In this document: positions 11,206 through 23,032 of the stretch, one piece after another | Position numbering within the stretch: position 1 is the first letter of the stretch | Layout: each line of letters opens with the position of its first letter | Source of the DNA: Rhynchospora pubera | Lineage: Eukaryota; Streptophyta; Magnoliopsida; Poales; Cyperaceae | DNA length: 64,000 nt | Reading direction: 5' to 3' | NCBI GenBank assembly: GCA_028095005.1 | Contig: CM051460.1 | Location: 112,875,039 to 112,939,038 of the forward strand | Program-made: the position numbers and the translations under genes | Notes under the pieces: generated by a model | Told to the model about the DNA's origin: nothing | The model's database searches: none | What the model saw: only the letters and a program-made list of their open reading frames with translations

Positions 11206-14200
11206 CTAATTTATACCCAAGGTAGTAAATATCCGTTGTCCTGGAGACAAGAGTGCTTTTGGATCATACTTCATTTTTCTTGACACAAACTTCCCCCACT
11301 TTTCGCCAAATTGTTTTTGCCATGCTATCGGATTAGTAAAATGCGGAAGATACTCTTTGCATCCAAAATTATATTTCTTGCAAATATTTTGTATTAGTTT
11401 ATTCTTTTTAGCTATACTTTTTGTCTCATTTGCTGCTTCTGATGTCCAAAGAAAGTCTGCTCTAAAAAACACCTCCTCATTGGGAGTCACTGCTGACATC
11501 TCGTCGTCCCACCTAAAATTAATTATTCGAATTATAAAATATAAGAAAAAAAATGGAGGGTATTTTTCTTGTAATTAATACTAACATTTCTTTTGATTAA
11601 TACCTCGCGGTAACAATTCCAAAACAGTTTGTATGAAAAATAATAACAAATAGTATAAACATAATTTACAAAATTATGTATAAGAAGAACTTACATTGCT
11701 CTATTCAACGGATATAGCAAAAAAAAGCGTCCTCCCTTGTAACCATTCAAGATACCCCGATAAACCATCGAACCAAATTCAAGTATTTTTGGTTTAGGAA
11801 CGAGCATAACGAGCCATGGATGGAATTGCACGACGGATGATGGAGCGCCACCAAAAAAGGCCAATCGATTAAGGAAATTAAAAAGCGGGATGTCGTAGCT
11901 AAATGCAAACCCAGACGTGTAGTGTAGCTCTTTCAGCAACAACTCTACTTTCTGTTAAAATTAACATGATGATAATTAAGAATTAAATATGTGATCCATA
12001 TAAAACTGGTAGCTGGGTAACTTTTTCTATTGGAAAATAATACAAAACATCAAGGATAGAGAAAGAAGATGGAGGAGGTACTAGTGCACAATTAAGAGAA
12101 AGGAGAGGTAAATAAGTTTATTCCTTAATATTTTTGTCCTATGTTGCATGAATATAGGTACGAGTATCGTATCCAGTACGGTTCCGGTACGACGGTACGA
12201 AATTTTTCAAAAATTTTCAATACGAGTACAACGATATATATGTATATAATTTATTTTTTTGGACTCTTGATATTTAATAATTATTGTCTTTGGTCTCAAC
12301 ATATTGAAATAAACTAAAGATATTTTTCCCAAAAATATTTAGTTTGGATATTAATTGTTGTTATACCCAATATATATACTATAATAGGGCGATCAGTATA
12401 TATACCCACTACCCAGGCCAGGCAGCAAGTCAACAACTAAACTCTTTCATTATGGGCTCAATATCAGTTTCGGCCCATTATTAATAATCCATAAAGAATT
12501 AAAAATCCGTCTGTCCGGTTTTAAAGTGTGAGTTTAGTCCCACATGGGATTTCCATGTTAGACATGATCATTAGGCCTGCAAAACGAAAAAACATTTATG
12601 TAATTCCGTTCGTTTCGTCTTCTACGGAACGATTTACGAAAGAAAATCTGATTTCGTCTGATATAGCGAAACGATCAACGAAACAGTGAATAGTTTCGCC
12701 ACAGCGTAATTTACCTAAATTTTGACCGTTTCGTGCCTTTTCAGCCTAACGAAACGATTAACGAAACAGAAATCAATTTCGTCGCCGAAACGAAACGGTT
12801 GACGAAACACCCTTGTTTCGCCACCGTTGTCTACGTCAGACAGGTCTAATGATCATATATATATAGAATGAGTTATGCAAAAGTCGACGAACGCACGTGG
12901 GCGAGGAGGGTTTGGATCATGCTGTGCTCCTTGGGAGTTCGGATTCTATACAGCAAACTTTTTTTTTTTTTTTGATAATTGATACATCACACTTCAACGT
13001 ACACCAGGTACGTACGGTACCAGTACTCCTCCTTATATATGGAGTACTGGGTAACATAATTTCTGGCAGCTGAAATGATTAGGATCCCCTCTTCCTTTTT
13101 ATTTTTTCGTGCAACCAAACAAGATAGAGTTGCCAAATAGATATCTAGCAAACCGTTTTACCCAATTATTTGATAAGCTAATGTAAAATAGGTGTAAATC
13201 GAACAAGAGTTCTGGTACGATACGAATGCTATAGGTTGACTTTCAACAAGAGTTATTAAGTACTTTGTTCGCAAAATACAGTGAGATTTTGTGCATATTT
13301 TTACATATACATGTCCGTATATAAAATATCACATATATTCTCTATATTTTATTCAGTCTTCCTTTTATCTACTTCCAATTTGAGGAAAAATGAGACTACA
13401 AATCGACGGTACTTTTAAATCCAGTATGATTTTTTATTAATATCATAATAAAGAGGCCAAACTTAAGTAGAGTTGGTATGTTAAAATTGTTATGGTAAAC
13501 TAGTAGTGTCGGTATATTGACAATAATATGCCGAAGCAATGGCATACAAACATAGAAAGTTATTTTTTGTTAAGTACTAGTATTTGGTAATATTTGTTTC
13601 TTAATTCATATATGTTATGTTTTAGTTTTATGGCAATTAGAAAATAAGAAAGCAATTGTTATTCTAGGCAGTATTGTATTAGGAAATATATTTCTTACTA
13701 TGTAATAGATGTAATAGTAGTATAAAGTAATGAAAGAAAACAGAAAATGGTGTAGCAAGATTTACACACCACAAAATTTTTTTCTCTGTTCTGTCTGTGA
13801 TCATTGTGAATTGAGTTGATTATTTGAGTATTTCCAACAATTGGTATCAGAGCGCGGTGTTATGGGAGACAGTAACAACGAGATAAAGAAGACTCCACCA
13901 CCGAAAGTACTGGTGAGAGGAGGTGGTGTGCCAATCCAATACCCCATGTTAAACCATGAGAAGTATGACCTGTGGGCTATACAAAGGAAGAACATCGTGC
14001 GATCCCTATGTGTATGGGAAGCATTAGATGGTAGCACATCGGTCGATGTAGAGAAGGTTCATGGTGCCATGGCAGCGATCTCTCAAGCCGTGCCAGATGA
14101 AGTGAAGTTGGCAAATGCTGGAAAGGAATTAGCAAAGGAGGCGTGGGAGACAATCAAGGAGATGAGTATAGATAAGGACCGTGTCAAAAAAACAAGGACA

Positions 14201-16056
14201 CAGGTCAAGAAGCGAAGCCAAGTTGCACAACAGGCGCTTGGTCTCAAAGGAAAGAGGATTGAGAAGCAAAACTACAAGGAAAAGGAGCGCTATGGAAAGC
14301 GTTTTGACCATGACGAGCGGTTGCGCAAGAAGAAGGCTTGGAAGAAAAGAAAGTATGAGCTTGGAAGGCAGCCAAAAGGAACAACCGTATTGCTAAGGCA
14401 TGTGGTGCCGTCATTATTAACCGATCCGAGGAGTTGATGTGAAAGCCGACACGACTAGCTTAGGGAAGTGAATGTTATGGTAAACTAGTAGTGTCGGTAT
14501 ATTGACAAGAATATGCCGAAGCAATGGCATACAAACATAGAAAGTTATTTTTTGTTAAGTACTAGTATTTGGTAATATTTGTTTCTTAATTTATATATGT
14601 TATGTTTTAGTTTTATGGCAATTAGAAAATAAGAAAGCAATTGTTATTCTAGGCAGTATTGTATTAGGAAATATATTTCTTACTATGTAATAGATGTAAT
14701 AGTAGTATAAAGTAATGAAAGAAAACAGAAAATGGTGTAGCAAGATTTACACACCACAAAAATTTTCTCTCTGCTCTGTCTGTGATCATTGTGAATTGAA
14801 TTGATTATTTGAGTATTTCCAACAAAAATATATATAGACACAAGAATTTTCTAATCAGAACCATGCCACAACGCCTTAAAGGCTTAAACAAAAAATAAAA
14901 AGATGTACAAAAATTATTACCTGCTCCAGTGACGTGGCAGTCGTATCATTGTAGAATAAGACAACATTAAGCAAGTATATGGGCCCACTATTTTCTGAAC
15001 CAAGTTTGACTATCTTTTCTACGTCACTATTGGAGAAGTTAAATGAACCTGTTAATGAACCCTGTGTAACGCTGAAAAGAACTTCTCCTTCCAAGTAATC
15101 AATAATGCCTGACAAACTGTTGCCTGTAGAGATCAACTTCTCCTCATCACTGGTGAGTACCTTTATGTCTGTGTAAAATAGTTCAAGCCATCTAACCCTC
15201 TTCTGGGCTGGCTCCAGAGCAATTCGAGCTCGAGTTATTACCCCGAATTGACCCAAACCTCCCAGAACAGCATAGAATAGATCAGAGTTGGACTCTCTGG
15301 AGCATGTCACGATTTCGCCAGTTCCTACACATATTTCAATCAGTAAAATATATTCTTATTAACTCGTGTATATATATGAGATAGGTACATGCAGTTTCAT
15401 CAAACCATTATGTTCTCTTTATTTATGTCGGTTTTTAAGGAATATATATATATAGTATATATACCTGTAATCACATCCAACTCATACACATTGCTAATCT
15501 GTGGACCATGCATGAATGCTCGGCCACTGAGTCCAGCATTGGAGAGTGTTCCTCCAACTGTTAAAGACAAATAATCTGTTAACACACGTGGCATCAGATC
15601 ATGTTTGAGTGTAGCATTGAGCACATCAATCCATATCTGCTCCGCACCCACATCAGCATAGGGAATTGGGCCATTGGTCACATTTATGCGGCTATAATTT
15701 GTACGGTCAAGCGATGACATGTCAATGAGAATGCCATCTGGAACTAATGTCTGGCCATATGCTGAATGTCCCAAACCTCTCTGGGAGATGTGGAAGGGCG
15801 TCGAGGATGTATAGGAGAAGCGTATCAATGTTGCTATGTCGTTCGGAGAAGAAGGGAGGAAAACTGCACCTGGGGTGCGATTGAATAGGTTGCCAAAATC
15901 AGTCGCGAATGATGCTGTAATGTTTGGATCAGTGGTGATCTCAGAGGAAATGTTTAGGGTTTGAAGTCCTTGGGGGAGTGAGGATTTAACAAAGGAAGCG
16001 AAAGTAGTGAGTATTGTAATACTTAAGATAATGGAACTCTGTCTTGAAAGATCCAT
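11206..16056 (-). CDS. CKX: CKX-B: cytokinin dehydrogenase, intact frame
   Basis: Cytokinin oxidase/dehydrogenase, predicted to break down cytokinins with FAD as cofactor. Exons 16056..15465, 15324..14921, 11951..11695 and 11512..11206 all have GT-AG borders and join in phase to a 519-residue protein, the usual family length. Residues 1-26 are a likely signal peptide (IILSITILTTFASFVKS). FAD domain: RGLGHS with His97, WIDVLNATL (Asp144), GGTLSNAGLSGRAF. Cytokinin-binding half: YLEGEVLFSV, FHPWLVMLVP, LLYPLNRAMWDDEMS, EYLPHFTNPIAWQKQFG, then KALLSPGQ near the C-terminus. Several N-glycosylation sequons fit secretion. Intron 2 (14920..11952) is about 3 kb because of a TRIM and a MITE, while the matching CKX-A intron is about 190 bp. 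Tandem to CKX-A, same strand. I see no lesion, so it may be functional. Confidence 0.95.
12572..12848. mobile_element. hAT-like MITE in CKX-B intron 2
   Basis: 277 bp flanked by the 8-bp direct repeat ATGATCAT (12564-12571 and 12849-12856). Ends TAGGCCTG and CAGGTCTA are near-inverse. The interior repeats degenerate phrases around ACGAAACG in both orientations. An 8-bp duplication with TA..CTG/CAG..TA ends fits hAT. Caveat: the duplication is itself palindromic and the inverted repeat is short. Confidence 0.6.
13488..13839 (+). repeat. TRIM 5' LTR
   Basis: 352-bp direct repeat partner of 14473..14824, TG..CA ends, followed after two bases by the tRNA-iMet primer binding site. Confidence 0.93.
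13862..14437 (+). CDS. Gag-like (Copia, UBN2-type) fragment of the TRIM
   Basis: 191 codons from MGDSNNEIKK. The region LNHEKYDLWAIQ, then AWETIKEMSIDKDRVKKTRTQ, matches the N-terminal Copia gag pattern (DUF4219 and UBN2/Retrotran_gag_2). The C-terminal third is Lys/Arg-rich and unlike a normal gag zinc knuckle. The rest of gag-pol is deleted. The start just after the primer binding site is the first ATG downstream of it. Whether a protein is made is unknown. Confidence 0.7.
   Translation: MGDSNNEIKKTPPPKVLVRGGGVPIQYPMLNHEKYDLWAIQRKNIVRSLCVWEALDGSTSVDVEKVHGAMAAISQAVPDEVKLANAGKELAKEAWETIKEMSIDKDRVKKTRTQVKKRSQVAQQALGLKGKRIEKQNYKEKERYGKRFDHDERLRKKKAWKKRKYELGRQPKGTTVLLRHVVPSLLTDPRS
14473..14824 (+). 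repeat. TRIM 3' LTR
   Basis: 352-bp copy of the 5' LTR, followed directly by the AAAAT target duplication. Confidence 0.93.
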
Positions 16057-16089
16057 TGTTTTTATTTGGAAAGGTAAAGCGTCCTGAGC

Positions 16090-16103
16090 AGGTATATATA
16101 GTG
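16090..16103 (-). promoter_or_regulatory. CKX-B TATA box
   Basis: Minus strand CTATATATACC lies about 35-45 bases upstream of the CKX-B ATG (16056), which predicts a very short leader. The next kilobase-scale upstream DNA is cut off by CACTA1 at 16528. Confidence 0.5.
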
Positions 16104-16527
16104 CTTGAAGGATACATTTTGGGTAGTTACTATTTTGGGTAGTTACTTATAAGTACTAGATAAACATATGCTGCTTATCTTTTGAGTCAAACCATATAAT
16201 TAATTGTTTTTCTCGTTAAACGATCGATTTTAGTTTGTATAAAGTCAGATCTATTGTTCTGAATACAGCCAAAACAATATGGTACTCCTAATTCTTAAAT
16301 GAGATCATTTATTATTTGCCTTCATTTTTATTAGTATTTAAAGTTACGAACTTCTCTTCAATGAAATGTTGAATATCATTGTGCAGTTACTTGGAAACAA
16401 GAAGCAAAACAATTTTAATTGCTAATTGTTGAATATAAACCCTGAAAGTACCTAACCATAAAAATACACCTCAGCTTCTTAATTGAAGTATGCGCTAGAA
16501 TCAAATGTACGATTTTTGGACAAGTGT
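16104..16527. other. CKX-B promoter-proximal DNA, ended by CACTA1
   Basis: AT-rich, with a short tandem pair ATTTTGGGTAGTTACT at about 16117-16148. No gene. CACTA1 begins 472 bases upstream of the CKX-B start codon, so it may have moved distal promoter elements away. Confidence 0.5.
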
Positions 16528-16544
16528 CACTACGCCATTAATAA

Positions 16545-17400
16545 ACATTAGTACCGGTTTTTTTTGTATTATTAGTACCGGTTTTGCAGCGGTACTAATA
16601 ATAGGGGGTACTAAAAGCAATAAAAAACCGGTACTAATGAGCCGGTAGTAAATCATGAAATAAACCATATTAGTACCGGTTTTTTATAAAAAACCGGTAC
16701 TAAAATTAATTCATTTAGTACCGGTTTTTTATAAAAAATCGGTACTAAATTAAATATATTTAAATTAAGAAATTATTTAATTAATTATTTATTTAATTAA
16801 ATAAAAAAACCGAAAATTAAATTAATTTAGTACCGGTTTTTTATAAAAAACCGGTACTAAATTAAATATATTTAAATTAAGAAATTATTTAATTAATTAT
16901 TTAATTAATTAATTAAATACATTTAAATTAAGAAATTATTTAATTAATTATTTAATTAATTAAATAAAAAACCGAAAATTAAATTAAATTAGTACCGGTT
17001 TTTTATAAAAAACCGGTACTAAATTAAATATATTTAAATTAAGAAATTATTTAATTAATTATTTAATTAATTAAATAAAAAAACGATAATTAAATTAATT
17101 TAGTATCGGTTTTTTATAAAAAACCGGTACTAAATTAAATATATTTAAATTAAGAAATTATTTAATTAATTATTTAATTAATTAATTAAATATATTTAAA
17201 TTAAGAAATTATTTAATTAACTAAATAAAAAAAACCGAAAATTAAATTAATATAGTACCGGTTTTTTATAAAAAACCGGTACTAAATTAATTTAATTTAA
17301 ATCTGTAAATTTTATTTAATTAAAATTAATAAAAAAAACCGAAAATTTTAAAATTAGTACCGGTTTTTTATAAAAAACCGATACTAAATTTAAAAAAAAA
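16545..17400. repeat. CACTA1 left subterminal palindrome array
   Basis: About seven copies (near 16671, 16714, 16826, 16990, 17102, 17254 and 17357) of a near-perfect 34-bp palindrome whose half is TTAGTACCGGTTTTTTA. They are separated by AT-rich spacers that repeat ATTTAAATTAAGAAATTATT in a higher-order pattern of roughly 110-160 bp. Single-base variants (TATCGG, ATCGG, CCGATA) occur. CACTA subterminal repeats bind the TNPA/TNP1 protein. Confidence 0.93.
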
Positions 17401-17657
17401 ATAAATAAATCTGTTTTTTGGGCTAGCCCCCTTTTTGCTAGCCATTTGTACCCATTCATTGTACCAATTAATTGTACCAATTGTACCAATTAATATATAT
17501 ATCACACAATATAAAAAATCAAATGCATGGATCACAAATAATATCAAATCACAAACAATATCAAATCATCATGCATCGATCACAAACATTTCCATATAAA
17601 ATCATGCACATAGTTAATATTTCCATGCAAGCACAAATCACACATAGTTAATTGTAT

Positions 17658-20600
17658 TCATTTACCACGACCTACAAGCGTAAGTAAATAACGAAACCAT
17701 TCATTTATCGTGTCATTGATCTCTTTCTCACTATAACGCTTACCAACCGGTTGCAAAACCTGCATTTTGACATTTTATATAGTTAATAACCTATGAAAAT
17801 TGCTACTAAACCCTAATCATATACATAGTAAGATTAAAATATAATCCATACCGATGGGAGGTTCTCATGTAGCGTACAGTGATCAAGGATCTTGCGTAGG
17901 TTTACCATCGCATAAAAGCCGCAATCTATATTGTTTGGTTGTCGTGGACTCTACAATTTCAAAACTAATACAAATAAGTTTAAATTCAAAAAATTCCAAA
18001 TGAAATGACGAAACTATATATATAATAATTGCAAGTATGTACAGGAATCATTTGAACTTCAAAATTCGAAAATTTCACCAATCTTGACAAAGCTCTGCAA
18101 AAAAAATATATAATTATAAAAATTAGTTTCTAGATATTATTATATAACTAAATAGTGCATACACGTAGTATATATATGTTAATATTAAACATACTGATCG
18201 TAATTTTCTATAATTGTAGACTGGTAGGCTTCCTTAGATTGGAGTGAATCTACTATCCACATCTTTCGTGTCGAGAGTTGAACTATAATAATCACAAAAT
18301 GCGACCTGTAATTACATACATATATTTTTGTTGGTTAAATTAACAATAAACTGCAAATTCAAAATTATAATTAAAGTCAAAAATAGAAATTTTATAACAA
18401 ACCGATTATGATGCACTAAAACATGATAGGGATCCCTTTTTGCATACTTCTTCAAAAGATTGAATATGTAGCTTACAGTGCCGATTTCATTGTTCTCTAC
18501 ATCCGAACCCGAGCATCGTTCCGGATCCCAAAATACCCACTTCTTCATCAAAGTCTCAGCACAATACTCCCTACACCGCCTGCACTTGAACGTAGTTAGG
18601 AGCTAGAATACTTACAAGACATATCATATAATTAATAATCAACTGTTGCAAAGTTAGGAGCTAGAATACTTACAAGACCCAAACTTTAATCACTTGAACG
18701 TAAAGTTCCTTCCGATTTAAGACATGGCTGATATCTTCAAAATCAAGAAGGAATGTCTTGACATCTTGTAACTCGAAATCACCAGGAAGATTGCTGAATG
18801 AAGTGACCGACACGTCGAACATTCTCATGTAGTTATGCATTTCTTTGGCGTAAGGCCCGATCTCTGTCAATTTTTCCTCGGAGACGTACGGATCGTGTAA
18901 TTCAATTACCTCCTCTGCAAAAAACTGATCCACGCTCGGTTCATCATCTTCGTCATTCTCTTGCTCCAACTGCTTCTCCTTATCTTGCGGAATAGTTTGT
19001 TTTGTTATTTGTCTCACTTGCTCCTAAACAACCAACATATTAGTCATGAAAATGATATTATTCACGCTCGTTTTTTACTAAATATATATAATTACTAATA
19101 CATACCAATTTTGACATATCGTAATCCACAAGATGAATTGGCCATCTCAGAAATGAACCCATCAGAACACCAAGCCGATCATCTCCGTTAGGAGGTGGAA
19201 AAGGTACAATCGTGTGTCTCGCATTATCAAAAACTTCCAAAATTTGTACCTTCACTTCCCCTATACCCAATGGCTCTCCATGGACTGTATCACCATAAGT
19301 CTGTGCATGCACCATAACTCTAGCTACATACACAGTTGTACCGGACGTTCCTGGAAGGAGAATCAAAGCTTCGACAGGCGTCTGTATTTATTAGGAATAT
19401 AAAAAATAATAACAAATTATCAAACCCTAAATATTATATGCGAGAAAAATAATATATATCATTAGCTTGATAAAATTAATAACCTGAAAACTCGGATGAG
19501 GAATCGGATGTGGTTGATTATTGCTACCCTGTGATATCATCAGCATAGCTTGTTGGTAAATTGGATCGTAGGTCTGCGGTGTCTGCACTTGACCTTGGCC
19601 TTGCGAAAACATTTGTGAAAAGCTTTGCTGCATTCGCTTATTGAGTTCCTCATCCATTCGCTTATTGAGTTCCTCTTGCATTTGTGCTTTCACCTCCTCC
19701 ATCAACCGATCAACCTCCTCTTTGGAATACCCCTTTGATGATTTTCTCGTACCCTTACCATACACCTGCTTCACACCGGAAAAATGTGGATATCCTCACA
19801 ACCGTCCGGAGTGCTCTGGCGTACCGATCGCAGCTGTTAAGATGTCATTTTGACGAACAGACTCAACCTCGCCTGACTGAACTAGAGCAACCTATCAAAA
19901 AAGAAATTAATGTTAGTTAGACTAAATTAAATTCATTTGATACATAAATAAAGTTATTGGAGTTGTTACACGTACCGCTTTGTCGATCACCGCGGCAGCC
20001 CTAGGATTTTTAACCATAAGTTTGCCGGTATTTGGATCCTTTTTAGCGCGTGCCCTACTCCAACTATAAGTCCGACCATCCATATCCTTGGTAATAACTG
20101 AGGACCCACCATGGACCTCCTCTCCTTCTTTCCATCTCAACTCAGCACTTATGTAACCTCCTGATCCGAGTGTGTGGGGCATATCTTTCTTTGCAGCATT
20201 AATCTTTCCTTGTTGACTCATTTTCTATTAAAAAATTCAAAAGAGTATTAGTATAAACAATAAAATTAGTATCTAGAAATAATTAATTGTTTTATATTAA
20301 ATTTGTTTTCATACCGCAAATTTCTCACTAGAACAATATGCTTCCATTGCCTCCCATTCCTCATTCGAGATGTTTTGTACATCCCATGGCTTAGGTCCAC
20401 CTTCTTGCGCATTGATCCTGTATTTTTTATTCTACAATGACAGAAATGTTGAATCAAACTTTTATAAACGAAAATTTGATTTGCAAGTAATAATATCTCA
20501 CCAATCTGCCTTTCCAATGCCTCCATTTCTCGTTACAATTAGAGAGAATTTTCTTTTTAGTAGCCAATGGTAGGTCCGCTGGAATATTCCAAACCTTCCA

Positions 20601-20997
20601 TATTTCTCGTAACAAATTCATTTTCAACTCTTTTGGCACATCATGCCAACTACTATAACTGCATTGAAACCGATAAATACTATTATCGCATACCAATTCA
20701 TATCATTAGCACTCATGCACATATATATTTGTATATGTATATAGTTAGGTACCTGCAAGGGATCATATCTCTTGTTTTTTCTGCACACCAATTCGTGAAT
20801 CTTTTTGCATTCTCGCCGCAAGGTTTGCCTTCTGTATTGAATTCCACAGTCATATCTTCTCCATTGGCTATCGCTTTACGTGTTTTCATGCACTTAGCAG
20901 TTGATCTTTTTCCCCTTTGGCTAACAACCACCTGCTCCTCTTCAGAACTCGACTCATCTTGATTTGTCGTAAAATCCTGATCATCTTGATTCGACAT
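17658..20997 (-). pseudogene. CACTA1 TNP1-type protein fused to Ulp1-like (C48) protease
   Basis: I trace 12 exons: 20997..20753, 20658..20502, 20431..20315, 20224..19976, 19891..19484, 19381..19106, 19023..18674, 18579..18403, 18305..18195, 18094..18043, 17950..17852 and 17759..17658. All have GT-AG borders and compatible phases, giving 781 codons including the stop. The N-terminal part matches Transposase_24/TNP1 proteins (WHDVPKELKMNLL, EEWEAMEAYCSSEKFA, ELRWKEGEEVHGGS), with a coiled coil in exon 5. The C-terminal part has the Ulp1 catalytic set: SHF (His662), IVDS (Asp679), QPNNIDCGFY (Gln718, Cys724). One in-frame TGA interrupts exon 5 at 19798..19796 (codon 288), where relatives usually have Arg, so CGA to TGA is likely. 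The exon chain is a hand prediction. Confidence 0.82.
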
Positions 20998-21162
20998 GAC
21001 TGCAACTTCAAGTATAATTACATGCAACTATTAATTACATAGCACAATTAACACATCAAATAAATAATTAACAACTATTAATTAGCACATCTACAAATCA
21101 AACAAACTAATAATTAACAAAATGAAACATAAATAAGTTCAAATAACATTCAAGTTCAAACC

Positions 21163-21290
21163 ACTAAAACAAAACAACCACTAAATCACTAAAACCACTG
21201 AAACAACCACTAAATCACTAAAACCACTGAAACAACCACTAAATCACTAAAACCACTAAAACAACTAGTAAACCACTAAATCACTAAACC
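21163..21290. repeat. Short tandem repeat, unit about 29 bp
   Basis: Three to four degenerate units of ACAACCACTAAATCACTAAA between the two CACTA1 genes. No coding sense. Confidence 0.7.
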
Positions 21291-21608
21291 CTAATCCTTC
21301 TTTGGGACCACCTCCTCCGCTGGGACCACCTCCTCTGGAACCTCCTCCATATCAGCAGGAGTTCATCCGCAACCGAGTGGCCAGGACCTCACAGCAGAAA
21401 CAGACCTTCTTACTGGAGGAGGGTAGTTTTTTCCTTCTCCTTCTTCTTCTCTTCATTTCGCCTGACATAAACTTTTTCAATCTGTTTTTTCCCTTTCTTG
21501 TTGCTTCCTTCAGGTTTCTCCATTAATACCTTTTATTATTGTTAATAATTTCAATATCAAATTCAATCTACTTACTCAACAATAATAATCTAAGTAACCA
21601 TTGTTCTA
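21291..21608. other. CACTA1 spacer with Pro/Gly-rich open stretch
   Basis: Between the TNP1-Ulp1 gene and the truncated transposase. A plus-strand open frame reads GPPPPLGPPPLEPPP and then loses coding character. It may be a captured fragment or a remnant of the lost transposase 3' half; I cannot assign it. Confidence 0.35.
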
Positions 21609-22712
21609 TTACTCAACATAATAATCTAAGTCCGTGCATAGTCCCAAACTCAAATTTCTAGGCTCACTGCCAAAATCAATGAAATGGCTGTCTATATTGT
21701 TCCACTGGGATGAGTCTGCTGGATGTCTGAGTTTTCCATCTTTCTTTCTGCCTTCTGCGTGCCATCTCAACAGTTTAGCATCTTTTGAATTACTGAAAAG
21801 ACGCTCAAACCTTTGTATTATTGGCAAATACCACAATATTTTCGCAGCTGGTCTTTTCTTACAACCTTCTTCTTCATCATCCAAATCACTGTCCCTTTGT
21901 TTATACCGGGATGCATTACATTTTGGACATTTATTGAGGTTTTCATACTCCTTACGAAATAATATGCAATCATTCGGACATGCTGCAATTTTCACTACTT
22001 CTAATTTCAAAGGACATAGTAATTTTCTAGCCTTATAAGTTGTATCTGGCAATGTATTATCTGCTGGAAGCATTTCTCGCAAAAGACCGAGCAAAGATGT
22101 AAAACTCTTATCGCTCCAATTGTTTTTAGCTTTCAAGTTATATAGCTTAAAAACCGTTTTTATTTTTGAGAATTTCTCTTCATTGCAACCAGGATATAAT
22201 GGTATATGAGAGTTTTCATTCAACTTTTGAAACACATCAGGAACATCATCAATAAAATCACTGGGCAATTCATTCATCATTTCATCCAAATCATTTTCTC
22301 TAATGTCATCATTATATTGTTGTTCACTTAGATTTTCTATATGATCATCATCACCCACTATTACATTATCATCTGTATCATCCCCACAATCATTTTGTAC
22401 AATATTTTCCAAATTATCAGATACATTAATATTGCTCGTTCCAGCATCTAAATTTTCTTCCAAATTTTCTCCATGTTTAACCCACCGGAGGTATTTAGGT
22501 GTTGTCATCCATCCACGCTGAATCAGATGTGATCTAATCACATTACTATCATGTCTCTCAAAGTTAAGGCAGCGTTTACAGGGACATAAAATTCTGAGTT
22601 TTCCAGTCAACTTTCGATGTTCTTCTGCACATTTTATGAACTCTTCAACAACTTGAACAAATTCATACGATATTCTTGAATAATCAAACATGTACTTCTC
22701 CCTTTGATCCAT
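21609..22712 (-). pseudogene. CACTA1 TNP2-type transposase, N-terminal 367 codons only
   Basis: N-terminal part of a CACTA transposase. Residues 1-80 are the Transpos_assoc region (CPCKRCLNF, IRSHLIQRGWM). A long acidic linker follows, then the start of the TNP2/Transposase_21 region (LCPLKLEVVKIAACPNDC, CPKCNASRYK, PAAKILWYLPIIQRFERLF, KLRHPADSSQW). The match ends at NLSLGLCTD, exactly where relatives continue ATDGFNPF, and a stop follows in unrelated sequence. The catalytic core and the DUF4218/DUF4216 regions are absent from the window, so this is an internal deletion. The start at 22712 is the first ATG before the conserved region. Confidence 0.9.
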
Positions 22713-22800
22713 CTGTATATATATCCAAAAAATCAGGATTTAGGGTTTATAGATTCAATGCAACATATAAGGTTTTTGGGCCGGTTACCATCCTAGCCCG

Positions 22801-23032
22801 CTCTTTGGATACTCTTGTCTCATTAGCGAGCGTACGTTAGATACAATGTGTTGTCTGAGAAAAATTCGGCAGCATTTCCCCTTATGTTCCCTGAATACGC
22901 AAACACACGATTGCTCGTGCGTACGTATTCGTGGGAACATAAGAGAAAATTCTATCAAATTTTTCTCAGACAACGCATTGCATCTAACGTACAGCTCGCT
23001 GTCCTAAATGAGACAAGATTGTATCCAAAGAG
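22801..23032. repeat. 232-bp foldback inside CACTA1 upstream of the transposase
   Basis: Arms of about 100 bp (22801-22905 and 22930-23032) are imperfect inverse copies, e.g. CTCTTTGGATAC left and GTATCCAAAGAG right, around a loop with a conserved TTATGTTCCC/GGGAACATAA pair. Two small hairpins follow (AGTACTCCC..GGGAGTACT at 23034-23055 and CCGAGATTAATC..GATTAATCTCGG at about 23058-23088). It could be a nested MITE or a promoter-region hairpin of the element. No target duplication is certain. Confidence 0.65.

Larger units (their letters stand above)
13488..14824 (+). mobile_element. TRIM: non-autonomous Copia-type LTR retrotransposon in CKX-B intron 2
   Basis: Two 352-bp LTRs (13488..13839 and 14473..14824) start TGTTATGG and end TTCCAACA. 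The element is flanked by a perfect 5-bp duplication AAAAT (13483-13487 and 14825-14829). The primer binding site TGGTATCAGAGC (13842-13853) matches the 3' end of initiator methionine tRNA. A purine stretch AGGGAAGTGAA precedes the 3' LTR. The 633-bp interior keeps one gag-like frame and has no protease, integrase or reverse transcriptase. By eye the LTRs differ at about six positions, so the insertion is fairly recent. It lies antisense to CKX-B, wholly inside intron 2, about 100 bp from exon 2. Confidence 0.95.
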
